A program made the translations under genes and the position numbers. This document shows positions 6,370 to 14,935 of a DNA stretch of 57,609 bases, piece after piece. Origin of the DNA: an uncultured Dorea sp. (GTDB taxonomy: Bacteria > Bacillota > Clostridia > Lachnospirales > Lachnospiraceae); contig CAJTZE010000017.1 in the NCBI GenBank assembly GCA_910584265.1, positions 1 to 57,609 of the forward strand, written 5' to 3'. The notes under the pieces are model-generated. The model made no database searches. It was not told where the DNA came from and was given only the letters and a program-made list of their open reading frames with translations. The first letter of the stretch is position 1; every line of letters starts with the position of its first letter.

Positions 6370-7283
6370 TTATTTGATAGTTTTTTCTTCCTTTTAAAGC
6401 TTTTGAATCGGAAGGCATTGCTTTTCCATGCATCATGAAAAAATGTGCCTGCGCAGAGGATCATGACAAAGCAAGCAAGGTATGCCAGCAGTGTGAGGGG
6501 AAGGGCGGTTACAAGGGAACTGGCGGCAAGTACGCCGATTACACCGGCAAAAGCCATTGGAAGAGCCGCGCCGCGGTGGTAGCGGCCTTCCTTGATGAAG
6601 GTAATTCCGGCGGACGGCATCAGAAATGCACAGGAGCCCATCATCACAGGGAAAGCAGCGTCTGCGCTCATGCCGAGGAGAAGGACAAGCGCCATACAGG
6701 GAGCATACAGGCCGATGCCTGCAGGCATCAAAGCGCCGAGAACAAAATTGCCGATGACGGCGGCGATCAGCGTTCTGCCGTCTAACCCCTTTGCTGTTCC
6801 GATGATGCCGAACGGGCCTGCGGCATTGAGCCGGCAGAGTGTAACTGCAGAAATGGCGAGCAGAGCGATCCCCATGGTGAGACGGATTTTGGTGATGTTT
6901 AGTTTTGCGATAATTCCTGCGCCGATGGAAGCGCCGATAACGGAAGAGGCAATCATAAGAGCAAGAGTTGGAATGTCCATTTCGATTCTATGGATATAGA
7001 TGGAGGCTTCCACAACTGTTGGGATGGCAAAGGCTGTATTCAGGGTTCCCGGGATCAGGCTGTCGGGAATGGATTTTGTAAATTTCCATAAAGAGGCGGC
7101 AATGCCGAAGCTGCCTATACCTAAAGTGTCGAAGAAGTTGGAGACACCGCTGATGACGATGTTTTGGGTCAGTTTATTTTTGTTAAGTGATCTGCGGTTT
7201 GTGAAAATATCCTTTAGCAGCAGTATGACAAAAACAACAGCATAGCTCCACAGAAGGATAAGTAATATGGATACCGGATTCAT
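6345..7283 (-). CDS. TauE/SafE-like permease C
   Basis: A 312-residue third member of the local permease family, with NFFDTLGIGSFGIAASLWK, IPGTLNTAFAIPTVVEA, GIGLYAPCMALVLLLGMSADA and PVMMGSCAFLMPSAG. About eight membrane segments and a basic C-terminal tail. It is less similar to A and B than they are to each other, lacks their shared leader, and is followed by no YcxB-like gene. It lies 67 bases after the YczE-like gene on the same strand and may be co-transcribed with it from the promoter at 8033-8062. Substrate unknown. Confidence 0.83.
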   Translation of the reverse strand: MNPVSILLILLWSYAVVFVILLLKDIFTNRRSLNKNKLTQNIVISGVSNFFDTLGIGSFGIAASLWKFTKSIPDSLIPGTLNTAFAIPTVVEASIYIHRIEMDIPTLALMIASSVIGASIGAGIIAKLNITKIRLTMGIALLAISAVTLCRLNAAGPFGIIGTAKGLDGRTLIAAVIGNFVLGALMPAGIGLYAPCMALVLLLGMSADAAFPVMMGSCAFLMPSAGITFIKEGRYHRGAALPMAFAGVIGVLAASSLVTALPLTLLAYLACFVMILCAGTFFHDAWKSNAFRFKSFKRKKKLSNKKTERWRP

Positions 7284-7350
7284 AGTAATGCCTCATGAAG
7301 GAAGTCTTTCTTAATGTTTATGCAGAGACAATCAGAGGCAGCCATACAAT

Positions 7351-7992
7351 TTATAATTTCTCCAGCCGTTCAGAAACCGGCCGGAATATTTTCATAAATT
7401 GCTTTTCGAGGGGGCCTAAAAGCGCCATGGCGATAAGAGTTCCCTCCCGGATGGTGAAATCCAGTCCGAAGATCAGCGACAGGGCAATCGATACCGCGAT
7501 GCAGATTACATCAATGCCTACCCGGAGATAGGCGTAGTCAATGGCGTATTTTCCGCTTATAATGTTACAGGTGGTTTCAACGGAAATGTTTACCAGATTC
7601 AGGGAAGTAAGGAAGCCCAGAAAAAATGCTACGCCGCTGACAGACAGGACGCATAGTGCAAGGCGGAACATATAGCTATGGACTTCAAAGGTCAAAATAT
7701 TATAATAGAAGAAATTCACCAGTGTCCCAAACAGGATCACAAAGGGGATCTGGAGAAGCATGGAGGGCTGAAAGTCTCTGCGGAGTATCAGGAGCTGAAG
7801 AAATACACAGCTTACATTCATGATCATACTAAAGTTTGCCACCTTCAGTCCGGTAAGCTGAGACACATTAACGCTGAGAGCATCCCAGCATGCGTAAGTG
7901 CCGATGGCGGCTTTCAGCATCAGGGCGGTAAAAAATGTTGCGCTCAGCGTTAATACAAAGATCAATAGTAATCGAAATCCAACTTTTTTCAT
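7351..7992 (-). CDS. YczE/YitT-like membrane protein
   Basis: A 213-residue integral membrane protein with about five hydrophobic segments. It has the family look of YczE/YyaS proteins: an early glycine-containing segment (AAIGTYACWDALSVNVSQLTG), a middle FFLGF, and the late segment FGLDFTIREGTLIAMALLGPLEKQF. No transport substrate is established for the family. It precedes permease C on the same strand, so the pair may form an operon. The start at 7992 has GGAGA about ten bases upstream. Confidence 0.6.
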   Translation of the reverse strand: MKKVGFRLLLIFVLTLSATFFTALMLKAAIGTYACWDALSVNVSQLTGLKVANFSMIMNVSCVFLQLLILRRDFQPSMLLQIPFVILFGTLVNFFYYNILTFEVHSYMFRLALCVLSVSGVAFFLGFLTSLNLVNISVETTCNIISGKYAIDYAYLRVGIDVICIAVSIALSLIFGLDFTIREGTLIAMALLGPLEKQFMKIFRPVSERLEKL

Positions 7993-8032
7993 ATATTATA
8001 GTCTCCGGTTTTTTCATCTGTAGGATACTATC

Positions 8033-8062
8033 ATTATATAGCCTGAAGGGGATAGGCGGCAA
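8033..8062 (-). promoter_or_regulatory. Promoter for the YczE-like gene and permease C
   Basis: On the minus strand TTGCCG (8057-8062), an 18-base spacer and TATAAT (8033-8038), about 40 bases before the YczE-like start. Confidence 0.6.
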
Positions 8063-8103
8063 GAAGGAAATTCAGTAAAACAGGTCTTTTCATATTTAAC
8101 TTT

Positions 8104-9471
8104 TTATTTGATGAATCCAAATACATTCAGGATGACAATAACCATGAATACAGGGACTACTACGATGGTGAGAACCTTGTCATACAGGGTCAGCCTGCCG
8201 TACTTGCCGTTATTGGTCAGTTCCTTTTCATATTCCTTGAAACCCCATACTTTTGCAACGAATAGGCAGACCAGCCAGCATCCAAGCGGAAGCAGGAGAT
8301 ATCCGGTAAAGCAGTCCAGCCAGTCGTATAATCCATATCTTGTAACACCTGTCACATCCAGCCATGGAAGCGTAAAATCACTTAGTGCGCCGAAGCCAAG
8401 GGATACGATGATGTTGCCGGCTCCTATGATCGCCGCAACTGCGAGAGTTCCCTTCTTGCGGCCGAACTTGCATTTTTCTTCAAAGGTCCGGATAGAGATC
8501 TCAAAAAAGGTAAACAGTGAGGAAATGACCGCAAACGCCAGTGCCAGAAAAAAGCAGATGCCGATGAGCCGTCCTCCGGGCAGCTTGCTGAAGATATCTG
8601 TCATAACCAAAAATACCAGACCAGGTCCTTTTTGGACATCCACACCGGCAGCAAATGCCGACGGGATGATCACGAATCCTGCCAGGACTGCGGCTCCAGT
8701 GTCGCAGATGGATACTAAAATCGCATCAGACCTCAAATTATTGCTCTTTGGTATATTGGCTCCTAGGGTGGTGAAAATTCCCCAGCCGATGCCGACAGAA
8801 AACAGCACCTGCGTTGCGGCCTGTGCAAAGACAGAAAACGTGAATCTGCTAAAATCCGGGAGCAGGTAATATTTCAGGCCGTCCATAGCGCCGTCGGTAA
8901 CTGTTAAGGCCCATACACCGCAGATGATCAGGAATACAAATAGTGCAGGCATCAGGAATTTGGTAAGCCGTTCCACCACGTTTGTGATGCCGAACAACAG
9001 CATGACAGACACAAACGCCAGCAGGATAAAGGTCCAGATAATAGGCTCAATATCAGAAGAAATAAAATTCGTATAGTAGGCTTCTTTGTCAGAACCGAAA
9101 TCTCCATTAATTATGTACTGGAATGCATACTTCAATACCCAGCCTCCGACAACTACGTAGTACATGTTGATCATCAAGGTACAGATATTGGAAATCCAGC
9201 CGACAAAGCCCCATTTTTTGTTAATATTCTCGTAACAGGTTACCGTGTCAGAAGCACTGCGGCGTCCGATGGCTGTTTCCATCTCGACCATAGGATGAGC
9301 CATCAGCGCAATGATAATGATATATACGATCAGGAAGATTCCGCCGCCGCCCTGATAGGCAAGATAGGGGAATTTCCAGATGTTGCCGAGACCGATCGCG
9401 GCTCCTGCCGCAACCATGATATAGCCGAATCTTGAATTCCACTGCCTGGTCTGGTTTGTATTTGTACTCAT
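8104..9471 (-). CDS. Sodium-dependent transporter of the neurotransmitter:sodium symporter (NSS) family
   Basis: A 455-residue LeuT-type secondary transporter that probably takes up an amino acid with sodium. Family hallmarks: WNSRFGYIMVAAGAAIGLGN then IWKFPYLAYQGGGGIF in the first membrane segment (sodium and substrate site), the EMETAIGRR loop, and FSVGIGWGIFTTLGANIPK in the sixth segment. About eleven membrane segments. The start at 9471 (MSTNTNQ) is preferred to an upstream ATG at 9531 because TTGGAGTGG lies in front of it and the upstream one falls in a hairpin. A consensus promoter and a terminator-like hairpin precede it. A LysR gene lies upstream on the same strand. Substrate not predictable. 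Confidence 0.88.
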   Translation of the reverse strand: MSTNTNQTRQWNSRFGYIMVAAGAAIGLGNIWKFPYLAYQGGGGIFLIVYIIIIALMAHPMVEMETAIGRRSASDTVTCYENINKKWGFVGWISNICTLMINMYYVVVGGWVLKYAFQYIINGDFGSDKEAYYTNFISSDIEPIIWTFILLAFVSVMLLFGITNVVERLTKFLMPALFVFLIICGVWALTVTDGAMDGLKYYLLPDFSRFTFSVFAQAATQVLFSVGIGWGIFTTLGANIPKSNNLRSDAILVSICDTGAAVLAGFVIIPSAFAAGVDVQKGPGLVFLVMTDIFSKLPGGRLIGICFFLALAFAVISSLFTFFEISIRTFEEKCKFGRKKGTLAVAAIIGAGNIIVSLGFGALSDFTLPWLDVTGVTRYGLYDWLDCFTGYLLLPLGCWLVCLFVAKVWGFKEYEKELTNNGKYGRLTLYDKVLTIVVVPVFMVIVILNVFGFIK

Positions 9472-9513
9472 AATATCCACTCCAATCTTTTTGATAGTTA
9501 AAAATATAGAAAA

Positions 9514-9540
9514 GGTGCTCCCATATAACATGAGAGCACC
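9514..9540 (-). promoter_or_regulatory. Terminator-like hairpin in the NSS transporter leader
   Basis: On the minus strand GGTGCTC (9534-9540) pairs with GAGCACC (9514-9520) and is followed by TTTTCTATATTTTT. It begins about 17 bases after the expected transcription start, before the ribosome binding site. It could attenuate transcription. The leader is too short for a usual riboswitch. Confidence 0.55.
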
Positions 9541-9567
9541 CTTGTCTGCTTAAAGACCTCTTCAATA

Positions 9568-9596
9568 AGTATATAATTTCGCAAAGGGAAAGTCAA
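9568..9596 (-). promoter_or_regulatory. Promoter for the NSS transporter
   Basis: On the minus strand TTGACT (9591-9596), 17 bases, TATACT (9568-9573). Confidence 0.75.
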
Positions 9597-9705
9597 GTTT
9601 GAAATAATAAAAACTTATGTCGATATTAAGAAAAATTATGGCGGATGGGCAGAATATCTGTCAGAAATGATAAGAAAATGTAATACCAATATGATAAAAC
9701 CTCGT

Positions 9706-9734
9706 TTCACAAATGGCTGGAAGGCTATTATAAT
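9706..9734 (+). promoter_or_regulatory. Promoter of a small membrane peptide gene
   Basis: TTCACA (9706-9711), 17 bases, perfect TATAAT (9729-9734), about 45 bases before the small reading frame at 9779. Confidence 0.7.
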
Positions 9735-9778
9735 AATAACAGAAAAAGGAAGAAGAGTTTGAAAAGGGGGTAACGGGA

Positions 9779-9856
9779 ATGATTGGATGGGCAATTGTAG
9801 GAGTTGTGGCATTGTATGGAGTTCAGAGTGTGATTCGGAGCGAGATTCAGAGATAA
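9779..9856 (+). CDS. Small hydrophobic peptide, 25 residues
   Basis: ATG at 9779 to TAA at 9856. The product starts MIGWAIVGVVALYGV and ends QSVIRSEIQR: one short membrane segment followed by a charged tail. AAGGGGG lies eight bases before the ATG, a strong promoter 45 bases upstream and a strong terminator 22 bases downstream, so it has a complete gene of its own. I do not recognise the family. It lies between the NSS transporter and LysR genes, both on the other strand. Some NSS transporters have tiny membrane partners, so an accessory role is possible, but the sequence does not obviously match those I remember. Confidence 0.6.
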   Translation: MIGWAIVGVVALYGVQSVIRSEIQR

Positions 9857-9878
9857 GTATGAAGAAGAGAACAGAAAT

Positions 9879-9925
9879 AAAATGACAACCACTTACGCTT
9901 GGCGGAAAGGGTTGTCATTTTGTTT
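9879..9925 (+). terminator. Terminator after the small peptide gene
   Basis: AAAATGACAACC (9879-9890) pairs with GGTTGTCATTTT (9910-9921). It ends 25 bases before the LysR stop codon and may serve both strands. Confidence 0.85.
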
Positions 9926-9949
9926 GCGCAGGCTTCCGGCTGCAGATTA

Positions 9950-10819
9950 TCAATCAAGCAGGAAGTCCTTTGCATATTTCAGAAAAATACCGGATGCGGG
10001 AGACAAATCTTCAGGAGAAGAATAAGCCAGACCCAGCTGGCGGTATACATTCGGAGTGATGGACCGGATCACGAAATCCCCAAACTGCCCTCTGAGAAGA
10101 AGCCCCGGAAGGATGGTAAGGCCGAGCTCATGTTCAACCATTGAGATGCAGCTGAATTCATTAACCGTGATATAACGGATGTCCGGCTTGATTTTGTATT
10201 CCTTTAGTATCCGGTGGACATCATTGCCCGGAGTGTATTCTGTGATGACAAATGGAACGCCCTGGAAAGCCTCTAGCGGTATCTCGTCATATGCCGCAAA
10301 CGGATGGTTCTTTGGCAGGACAGCGTACAGATCGTCGTTCATCACAGGTAGAAATTGATAATTATGGCCCTTCTGATAGCTGATGAAGCCGATGTCGACC
10401 CTGCGGTCCTGGATCCAGTCGGCCAGATCTGCTTCGGTTCCCTCAATAACCTTGAAGCGGATATCCGGGTGGCTCCTTTGGAATTCCCGGATGATTTTGG
10501 GAATCCAGTGGATGGAGCAGCTGAGATAGGTGCCGATCCGTATGGTTCCCCTCTGGGCTCCCTTTAAAGATGCGATTTCCTGATTCAGCGCCTCGTCGGC
10601 ATTCAATAGTGCCTGGATAGAGGGGATCAAGGTTTTTGCATTGCTTGTAAGGGTTACTCCATGATTATCTTTTATATATAAAGAGAAACCGACTTCCTTT
10701 TCCAGAGCCTTCATCATCTGTGTGATTCCTGACTGGGTATAGCCGAGTTCCTCGCCCACCCGGGTAAAGCTGCCGTAATCGTCAACGGCAAGCATGACTT
10801 TCCATTTTTTAATATCCAT
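9950..10819 (-). CDS. LysR family transcriptional regulator
   Basis: A 289-residue regulator with an N-terminal winged helix-turn-helix (about 1-62: WKVMLAVDDYGSFTRVGEEL, then GYTQSGITQMMKALEKEVGF) and a periplasmic-binding-like effector domain (about 90-289) beginning RGTIRIGTYLSCSIHWIPKI. Such proteins usually control a nearby gene and themselves in response to a small molecule. The start at 10819 has GGAGAA close upstream; the reading frame extends further but is AT-rich promoter sequence there. A plausible promoter on the minus strand is TTGTAT (10895-10900), 17 bases, TACTAT (10872-10877). The NSS transporter downstream on the same strand is the likeliest target. Confidence 0.88.
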   Translation of the reverse strand: MDIKKWKVMLAVDDYGSFTRVGEELGYTQSGITQMMKALEKEVGFSLYIKDNHGVTLTSNAKTLIPSIQALLNADEALNQEIASLKGAQRGTIRIGTYLSCSIHWIPKIIREFQRSHPDIRFKVIEGTEADLADWIQDRRVDIGFISYQKGHNYQFLPVMNDDLYAVLPKNHPFAAYDEIPLEAFQGVPFVITEYTPGNDVHRILKEYKIKPDIRYITVNEFSCISMVEHELGLTILPGLLLRGQFGDFVIRSITPNVYRQLGLAYSSPEDLSPASGIFLKYAKDFLLD

Positions 10820-10939
10820 TTTTTGTTCTCCGACGCATAAAAATTCATAAAATCTTAATATTATTGAAAATATAGTAGCGAAAAAGAATAGAAAATACAA
10901 GATTGTACTTGAAAAAATACAAAAAAATTAAAAAATACC

Positions 10940-10968
10940 TTGAAAACAGGGTGTAATTCTTATATACT
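10940..10968 (+). promoter_or_regulatory. Main promoter of the S10 ribosomal operon
   Basis: TTGAAA (10940-10945), a 17-base spacer and TATACT (10963-10968), with A/T-rich sequence upstream (10820-10939) resembling an UP element. Transcription would start near 10975, about 330 bases before rpsJ. Confidence 0.75.
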
Positions 10969-10974
10969 GATAAA

Positions 10975-11302
10975 GCTGTGACATGATAGCTGTGAAGCGT
11001 GAGGTTGCTGCCGGCAGGTCCGGCGGGTTTTCCGTGGAGCGAATGTCAAGTTAGGAAACTGGCGACAAGTCACTGTACGAATCAGAAGTATTCGCTGCTG
11101 TATCGCTGAAGAGCATGGCTTTTTACTAATACTAATAGAGAGAAAAGGCTGTGATCCGGCATACATAGCACTTAGGCAGGCTGTGACAGGCTGCCTGTGC
11201 TGAGGAGCGGACGTGTGGGTTTCTCACGACACACACGGGAGAGTGTACAGTCACCGCTTGTCGTACTGAAGTTAAAAGTACGAAAAGGAGGCGACTTTTT
11301 TT
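10975..11302 (+). ncRNA. Structured leader of the S10 ribosomal operon
   Basis: About 330 untranslated bases with several hairpins: GCAC/AGGCAG (11169-11180) with CTGCCT/GTGC (11192-11201); CGTGTG near 11211 with CACACG downstream; and CGTACT (11262-11267) with AGTACG (11277-11282), which ends one base before the rpsJ ribosome binding site (AAAGGAGG, 11284-11291). No convincing coding frame lies here. In several bacteria the S10 operon is controlled by L4 binding to its leader, and autogenous control is the obvious hypothesis. I cannot match it to a named RNA family. Confidence 0.6.
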
Positions 11303-11626
11303 ATGGCAAGTCAAGTAATGAGAATCACTTTGAAAGCGTATGATCATCAGCTGGTTGATGCATCCGCAAAGAAAATCATCGAAACTGTAAAGAAGAATGG
11401 AGCACAGGTAAGCGGACCGGTTCCGCTCCCGACTAAGAAGGAAGTAGTAACGATCCTGAGGGCTGTACACAAGTACAAAGACTCCAGAGAGCAGTTCGAG
11501 CAGAGGACTCATAAGAGACTGATCGATATCATTACACCTACACAGAAAACTGTGGATGCATTATCCAGACTGGAGATGCCGGCGGGTGTTTATATTGATA
11601 TTAAAATGAAGAACAAGAAAAAATAA
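11303..11626 (+). CDS. rpsJ: 30S ribosomal protein S10
   Basis: First gene of the operon; 107 residues, full length for S10, which sits in the 30S head and also joins NusB in transcription antitermination. Typical sequence: RITLKAYDHQLVDASAKKI at the N terminus, GPVPLPTKKEVVTILR in the middle and the C-terminal EMPAGVYIDIKMK. The ribosome binding site AAAGGAGG is about eleven bases from the ATG, longer than usual, with a T-rich linker. Confidence 0.97.
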   Translation: MASQVMRITLKAYDHQLVDASAKKIIETVKKNGAQVSGPVPLPTKKEVVTILRAVHKYKDSREQFEQRTHKRLIDIITPTQKTVDALSRLEMPAGVYIDIKMKNKKK

Positions 11627-11701
11627 GAAAACACAGTAGTTCCTAACATTTAGGATGAACGCCTTTAAGGTGTTCCGCTGTAAATCAAGGAGGTAATTAT
11701 A

Positions 11702-12385
11702 ATGAAGAAAGCTATTTTGGCTACGAAGATCGGAATGACTCAGATCTTTAATGAAGACGGTGTGCTGATACCGGTAACTGTTCTTCAGGCCGGCCCATGT
11801 GTGGTGACGCAGATTAAGACTGTTGAGAATGACGGATACAGTGCGGTTCAGGTCGGCTTTGTTGATAAGAAAGACAAGATCGTGACCAAGGATAAGAGCG
11901 GCAGAAAAGAAATCGCTCACCGCCATGGACTGACTAAGGCGGAGCAGGGACATTTTGCAAAAGCCGGTGTTACAGGTAAGAGGTTTGTAAGAGAATTCAG
12001 GTTTGAAAATGCGGAAGAGTACGAGCTTGCACAGGAGATCAAGGCTGACATTTTTGAAGCAGGGGATAAGGTTGATGCAACGGCTGTTTCAAAGGGTAAA
12101 GGTTTCCAGGGCGCGATCAAGAGGCACAATCAGCACAGAGGACCAATGACTCACGGTTCCAAGTTCCATCGTCACGCAGGTTCCAACGGCGCCGCATCTG
12201 ATCCGAGCAAGGTGTTCAAAGGAAAGAAGATGCCTGGACAGATGGGTAATAAGCAGATCACGATCCAGAATCTTGAGGTTGTCCGTGTGGATGCAGAGAA
12301 GAATCTGCTTCTGGTTAAAGGGGCTGTACCGGGACCGAAGAAATCTTTAGTAACAATTAAAGAGACAGTAAAAGCCGGTAAGTAG
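11702..12385 (+). CDS. rplC: 50S ribosomal protein L3
   Basis: 227 residues, beginning KKAILATKIGMTQIFNEDG. L3 binds 23S rRNA near the 3' end, nucleates early 50S assembly and reaches the peptidyl-transferase centre through the loop seen here around GPMTHGSKFHRHAGSNGAA. Slightly longer than the E. coli protein because of lysine-rich insertions in the first third. Preceded by AAGGAGGTAATT. Confidence 0.97.
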   Translation: MKKAILATKIGMTQIFNEDGVLIPVTVLQAGPCVVTQIKTVENDGYSAVQVGFVDKKDKIVTKDKSGRKEIAHRHGLTKAEQGHFAKAGVTGKRFVREFRFENAEEYELAQEIKADIFEAGDKVDATAVSKGKGFQGAIKRHNQHRGPMTHGSKFHRHAGSNGAASDPSKVFKGKKMPGQMGNKQITIQNLEVVRVDAEKNLLLVKGAVPGPKKSLVTIKETVKAGK

Positions 12386-12416
12386 GCTTGGGCTTAGGAA
12401 AGGAGGAACGCTAGAG

Positions 12417-13037
12417 ATGGCAAACGTAGCAGTTTACAATATCGAGGGCAAAGAAGTTGGTACGATCGAACTGAACGATGCTGTATTCGGTGTGGAAGTA
12501 AATGAACATCTGGTACACATGGCAGTTGTTAACCAGCTTGCAAATAAACGCCAGGGTACTCAGAAGGCTAAGACACGTTCAGAAGTATCCGGCGGCGGAA
12601 GAAAACCATGGAGACAGAAGGGAACAGGTCACGCAAGGCAGGGTTCCACAAGAGCACCGCAGTGGACAGGCGGCGGAGTTGTATTCGCACCGGTTCCGAG
12701 AGACTATTCATTCAAGATGAATAAGAAGGAGAAGCGTGCCGCGCTGAAGTCTGCGCTTAGTGCAAAGGTGGAAGAGAAGAAGTTCATCGTTGTTGATGAG
12801 ATCAAGCTTGATGAGATTAAGACAAAGAGCATCGTGAATATGCTCAAAGGCCTGGATGTTGATAAGGCGCTGGTCGTGTTGGAGGACGGCAACACAAATG
12901 CTGAGATTTCCGCAAGGAATATTGCAGATGTTAAGACGGCAAAGACCAATACGATCAATGTGTATGACATCTTAAAATACAACACTGTAGTAGCTACAAA
13001 GGCTGCTGTAGAGGCAATTGAGGAGGTGTACGCATAA
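12417..13037 (+). CDS. rplD: 50S ribosomal protein L4
   Basis: 206 residues. L4 lines the exit tunnel through its long loop, visible as RSEVSGGGRKPWRQKGTGHA followed by RQGSTRAPQWTGGG. In E. coli it is also the autogenous repressor of the S10 operon, so it is the candidate ligand for the leader at 10975-11302; that link is inference here. Its stop overlaps the rplW start (TAATG), indicating coupled translation. Confidence 0.97.
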   Translation: MANVAVYNIEGKEVGTIELNDAVFGVEVNEHLVHMAVVNQLANKRQGTQKAKTRSEVSGGGRKPWRQKGTGHARQGSTRAPQWTGGGVVFAPVPRDYSFKMNKKEKRAALKSALSAKVEEKKFIVVDEIKLDEIKTKSIVNMLKGLDVDKALVVLEDGNTNAEISARNIADVKTAKTNTINVYDILKYNTVVATKAAVEAIEEVYA

Positions 13038-13342
13038 TGGCAAATATACAGTATTATGATGTAATCCTTAAACCGGTAGTAACAGAGAAGAGCATGGAGC
13101 TTATGGGTGAGAAGAAATATACATTTCTGGTTCACACAGAGGCGACCAAGACTCAGGTGAAGGAAGCTGTTGAGAAGATGTTCGCGGGAACAAAGGTTAA
13201 AAGCGTGAACACGATGAACCTTAACGGCAAGAAGAAGAGGGTCCGCGGAACATGGAAGTTCGGTAAGACTGCAAAGACAAAGAAAGCGATTGTCCAGCTG
13301 ACAGAGGACAGTGCAGACATTGAGATATTCGAGGGACTGTAG
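13037..13342 (+). CDS. rplW: 50S ribosomal protein L23
   Basis: 101 residues, beginning ANIQYYDVILKPVVTEKSME. L23 lies at the tunnel exit and is the docking site for trigger factor and the signal recognition particle. It has the usual basic loop (NLNGKKKRVRGTWKFGKT). Translation is coupled to rplD through a one-base overlap. Confidence 0.97.
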   Translation: MANIQYYDVILKPVVTEKSMELMGEKKYTFLVHTEATKTQVKEAVEKMFAGTKVKSVNTMNLNGKKKRVRGTWKFGKTAKTKKAIVQLTEDSADIEIFEGL

Positions 13343-13357
13343 AAAGGAGAAGTAATC

Positions 13358-14200
13358 ATGGGAATTAAAACCTATAATCCATATACGCCTTCCAGAAGAC
13401 AGATGACTGGATCTGATTTCGCAGAAATCACAAAGAAGACTCCGGAGAAATCACTGCTGGCTTCTAAGAACAGACAGGCAGGACGTAATAACCAGGGTAA
13501 AATTACGGTTAGACACCGCGGGGGCGGAGCTAAGAGAAAATACAGAATTATCGATTTTAAGAGAAGAAAAGACGGTGTACCGGCTACTGTGATCGGAATT
13601 GAGTACGATCCAAACAGAACAGCGAATATCGCATTGATCTGCTATGAAGACGGCGAGAAGGCATATATCCTCGCGCCGGCAGGATTGACGGACGGCATGA
13701 AGGTTATGAACGGACCGGAAGCCGAGGTTAGAGTAGGCAACTGCCTGCCGCTTTCTGATATCCCTGTAGGTACACAGATCCACAATATTGAGCTGTATCC
13801 GGGAAAAGGCGGACAGCTGGTTCGTTCCGCAGGAAACAGCGCGCAGCTGATGGCGAAAGAAGGCAAATACGCAACGCTTCGTCTTCCGTCCGGTGAGATG
13901 AGAATGGTTCCGATCATTTGCCGTGCATCTATCGGCGTGGTTGGGAACGGCGACCACAGTCTGATCAACTATGGTAAAGCAGGGCGCAAGCGCCATATGG
14001 GCTTCAGGCCTACCGTACGCGGTTCTGTTATGAACCCGAATGACCATCCGCACGGCGGTGGTGAAGGCAAGACCGGAATCGGACGTCCGGGTCCGTGTAC
14101 TCCTTGGGGCAAACCGGCTCTCGGCCTTAAGACCCGCAAGAAGAATAAGCAGTCTAACAAGCTGATCGTAAGAAGACGTGATGGCAGAGGTATTAAATAA
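13358..14200 (+). CDS. rplB: 50S ribosomal protein L2
   Basis: 280 residues, among the most conserved ribosomal proteins and needed for subunit joining and peptidyl-transferase activity. Recognised by GRNNQGKITVRHRGGGAKRK near the N terminus and the GSVMNPNDHPHGGGEGK loop, which contains the conserved histidine, near the C terminus. A long antisense open frame (13451-14053) overlaps it and is judged non-coding. Confidence 0.98.
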   Translation: MGIKTYNPYTPSRRQMTGSDFAEITKKTPEKSLLASKNRQAGRNNQGKITVRHRGGGAKRKYRIIDFKRRKDGVPATVIGIEYDPNRTANIALICYEDGEKAYILAPAGLTDGMKVMNGPEAEVRVGNCLPLSDIPVGTQIHNIELYPGKGGQLVRSAGNSAQLMAKEGKYATLRLPSGEMRMVPIICRASIGVVGNGDHSLINYGKAGRKRHMGFRPTVRGSVMNPNDHPHGGGEGKTGIGRPGPCTPWGKPALGLKTRKKNKQSNKLIVRRRDGRGIK

Positions 14201-14224
14201 GAGAATCGAAAGGGAGGTAGAACC

Positions 14225-14506
14225 ATGGCTCGTTCACTGAAAAAAGGACCATTCGCAGATGCCAGTCTGCTTAAGAAAATTGATGCTATGAACGCATCGG
14301 GCGACAAGTCAGTTATTAAAACATGGTCTCGTCGTTCTACAATCTTTCCAAGCATGATCGGACATACAATCGCCGTTCATGACGGGAGAAAGCATGTGCC
14401 GGTATATGTAACAGAGGATATGGTTGGACATAAGCTCGGAGAGTTTGTGGCGACCAGAACCTACAGAGGGCATGGCAAAGACGAAAAGAAATCTAAGGTT
14501 AGATAA
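14225..14506 (+). CDS. rpsS: 30S ribosomal protein S19
   Basis: 93 residues, beginning ARSLKKGPFADASLLKKI. S19 lies in the 30S head next to S13 and contacts the A-site region. Full length, preceded by AGGGAGGTAG. Confidence 0.97.
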   Translation: MARSLKKGPFADASLLKKIDAMNASGDKSVIKTWSRRSTIFPSMIGHTIAVHDGRKHVPVYVTEDMVGHKLGEFVATRTYRGHGKDEKKSKVR

Positions 14507-14537
14507 TAAACAACGTATTTGAAAGGAGGGTTCATCC

Positions 14538-14924
14538 ATGGCAAAAGGACATAGATCCCAGATCAAGAGAGAGAGAAATGCGAATAAGGACACAAGACCT
14601 TCAGCTAAGTTATCCTACGCTAGAGTATCTGTCCAGAAAGCATGCTTTGTATTGGATGCCATCAGAGGTAAGGATGTACAGACAGCACTTGGTATTTTGA
14701 CTTACAATCCAAGATATGCTTCAAGTTTAATAAAGAAACTGTTAGAGTCAGCAATTGCAAACGCTGAGAACAACAATGGTATGAGCGCCGATAATCTTTA
14801 TATTGCAGAAGCTTATGCAAATAAAGGGCCAACAATGAAGAGAATCAGACCGAGGGCACAGGGCAGGGCTTACAGGATTGAGAAGAGAATGAGCCACATT
14901 ACGCTGGTGCTTGATGAAAGATAA
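14538..14924 (+). CDS. rplV: 50S ribosomal protein L22
   Basis: 128 residues. L22 has a long hairpin that lines the exit tunnel and forms part of the macrolide site; here it is GPTMKRIRPRAQGRAYRI. No deletion of the hairpin tip, a common erythromycin-resistance change, is visible. Confidence 0.97.
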   Translation: MAKGHRSQIKRERNANKDTRPSAKLSYARVSVQKACFVLDAIRGKDVQTALGILTYNPRYASSLIKKLLESAIANAENNNGMSADNLYIAEAYANKGPTMKRIRPRAQGRAYRIEKRMSHITLVLDER

Positions 14925-14935
14925 GGAGGGGAATC

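Noticed and set aside
13451..14053. 200-codon antisense open frame opposite rplB
   Set aside because: It mirrors the codon pattern of a certain ribosomal protein gene, has no ribosome binding site and yields a composition unlike a real protein.
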